DNA from: CBDCFT01 sp965216365
GTDB lineage: Bacteria > Pseudomonadota > Gammaproteobacteria > Arenicellales > CBDCFT01
Direction of reading: 5' to 3'
DNA length: 64,000 nt
NCBI GenBank assembly: GCA_965216365.1
Contig: CBDCFT010000027.1
Location: 62,001 to 126,000 of the forward strand
Shown in pieces: positions 63,582 through 64,000 of this stretch. Every line of letters begins with the position of its first letter. The stretch's first letter is position 1. The notes beneath the pieces are model-generated. The model had not been told where the DNA came from. It worked only from the letters and a program-made list of their open reading frames with translations, and ran no database searches. The position numbers and the translations under genes were made by a program.

Positions 63582-64000
63582 TCACACCACATCGTCGCGG
63601 ATGTAGTACCAGACATACATGAAGCGCTGGCCAAGGCGCCGGAACGGGGTCAGGACGCCGTGGCTGGGCAGCGGCGAGGTGAAGATCGGAAGATCGAGCT
63701 CGCCGCCCTTGCCGGCGACCATCTGCGCCATACGCCGTCCCGCCTGGGCCGAGTACATGACGCCGTTGCCGCCATAGCCCATGGCATAGTAGATCTGCTC
63801 GCCTTTGTCCGGCTGGAAGATGCGGGGCATCATGTCGTGGCTGACATCCACCCAGCCCCACCAGGAATAGTCGAGATCAATGCCGCGAAGCGCCGGGAAT
63901 TTTCGATACAAGCCCTCCTGCAGCAGCGCGAGGTGCTTCGGGTTCTCGGCGTCCTCGCCGGTGATCGCGCTGCGGCTGCCGATCTGCACGCGGCCGTCCG
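63582..64000 (-). CDS. FAD-dependent oxidoreductase, C-terminal part; probable taurine dehydrogenase large subunit
   Basis: The frame enters from beyond the right edge and ends at 63582, so about 139 C-terminal residues are seen. The motif MGYGGNGVMYSAQAGRRMAQM is the C-terminal FAD/substrate part of DAO-type oxidoreductases, preceded by DYSWWGWVDVSHDMMPRIF. In taurine clusters such a gene next to xsc is often tauY, which deaminates taurine to sulfoacetaldehyde; that call is by context. Confidence 0.72.
   Translation of the reverse strand, partial: DGRVQIGSRSAITGEDAENPKHLALLQEGLYRKFPALRGIDLDYSWWGWVDVSHDMMPRIFQPDKGEQIYYAMGYGGNGVMYSAQAGRRMAQMVAGKGGELDLPIFTSPLPSHGVLTPFRRLGQRFMYVWYYIRDDVV

Overview
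The window looks like two pieces of different character joined at about 51.84 kb. The left part (1 to about 50 kb, moderate GC) reads as a sulfur-oxidising, nitrate-respiring gammaproteobacterium of the Chromatiales type. It carries reverse-type dsrAB, a soxXYZA-soxB cluster without soxCD, fccAB, tusA, YeeE/YedE and DsrE proteins, a periplasmic nitrate reductase (nap) operon and many c-type cytochromes. The right part (about 52.3 to 64 kb, clearly higher GC) reads as an alphaproteobacterium that degrades taurine: xsc, a YeiH-type exporter, a TRAP transporter, uspA, a TauA-like receptor and the end of a probable taurine dehydrogenase subunit.

Layout. 0-6 kb: dsrB (cut by the window edge) and dsrA on the minus strand; on the plus strand a TauD-like dioxygenase, small conserved genes, an orphan Cas6/Cmx6-like protein and a DsrC homologue without its cysteines. 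6-11 kb: tusA and sox. 11-15 kb: a SqrR/BigR-like ArsR repressor, AT-rich palindromes, a methionine-rich nonapeptide-repeat secreted protein, DUF302, YeeE/YedE and DsrE. 16-19 kb: cytochromes and fccAB. 19-25 kb: napDAGHBF. 25-30.4 kb: an operon of secreted Met-rich proteins (two MNP-repeat proteins and a Spy-like protein), tlpA and a fourth repeat protein. 31-35 kb: serA, serB and an uncharacterised periplasmic protein. 35-45.5 kb: multihaem cytochromes, cytochrome b subunits, an Fe-S/NrfD pair and a PAS-UbiA fusion, read as a membrane electron-transfer complex made from divergent operons. 45.6-49 kb: a 559-residue unknown protein and a broken PGM1-type ATP-grasp ligase. 49.8-54.6 kb: an unusual locus with two secreted Met/Gly/Tyr repeat proteins, two small secreted proteins, five copies of one palindrome, two good sigma-54 promoters, and exported MsrB and MsrA. 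54.6-64 kb: a DUF2478 gene and the taurine genes.

How the parts fit. Thiosulfate (Sox) and sulfide (Fcc) oxidation without SoxCD should deposit sulfur, which the Dsr route then oxidises, with nitrate reduction by Nap as one electron sink. FNR-type boxes (TTGAT-N4-ATCAA) stand before dsr, fcc, nap, an MNP-repeat operon, tlpA, a cytochrome and both multihaem operons, which suggests one oxygen-responsive regulon. The secreted MNP-repeat proteins are plausible sulfur-globule coat or oxidant-sink proteins. The 49.8-54.6 kb locus is the best candidate for an undescribed system: sigma-54-driven, exported methionine-rich repeat proteins beside exported methionine sulfoxide reductases.

Cautions. Genes between about 26 and 49 kb carry many single-base frameshifts, in serA among others, so sequencing error is likely. 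The two Met-rich genes that meet at 51,839-51,850 run into each other's antisense through the palindrome ATGCCCGGGCAT, so this join may be an assembly or amplification chimera. No rRNA, tRNA or CRISPR array was seen.
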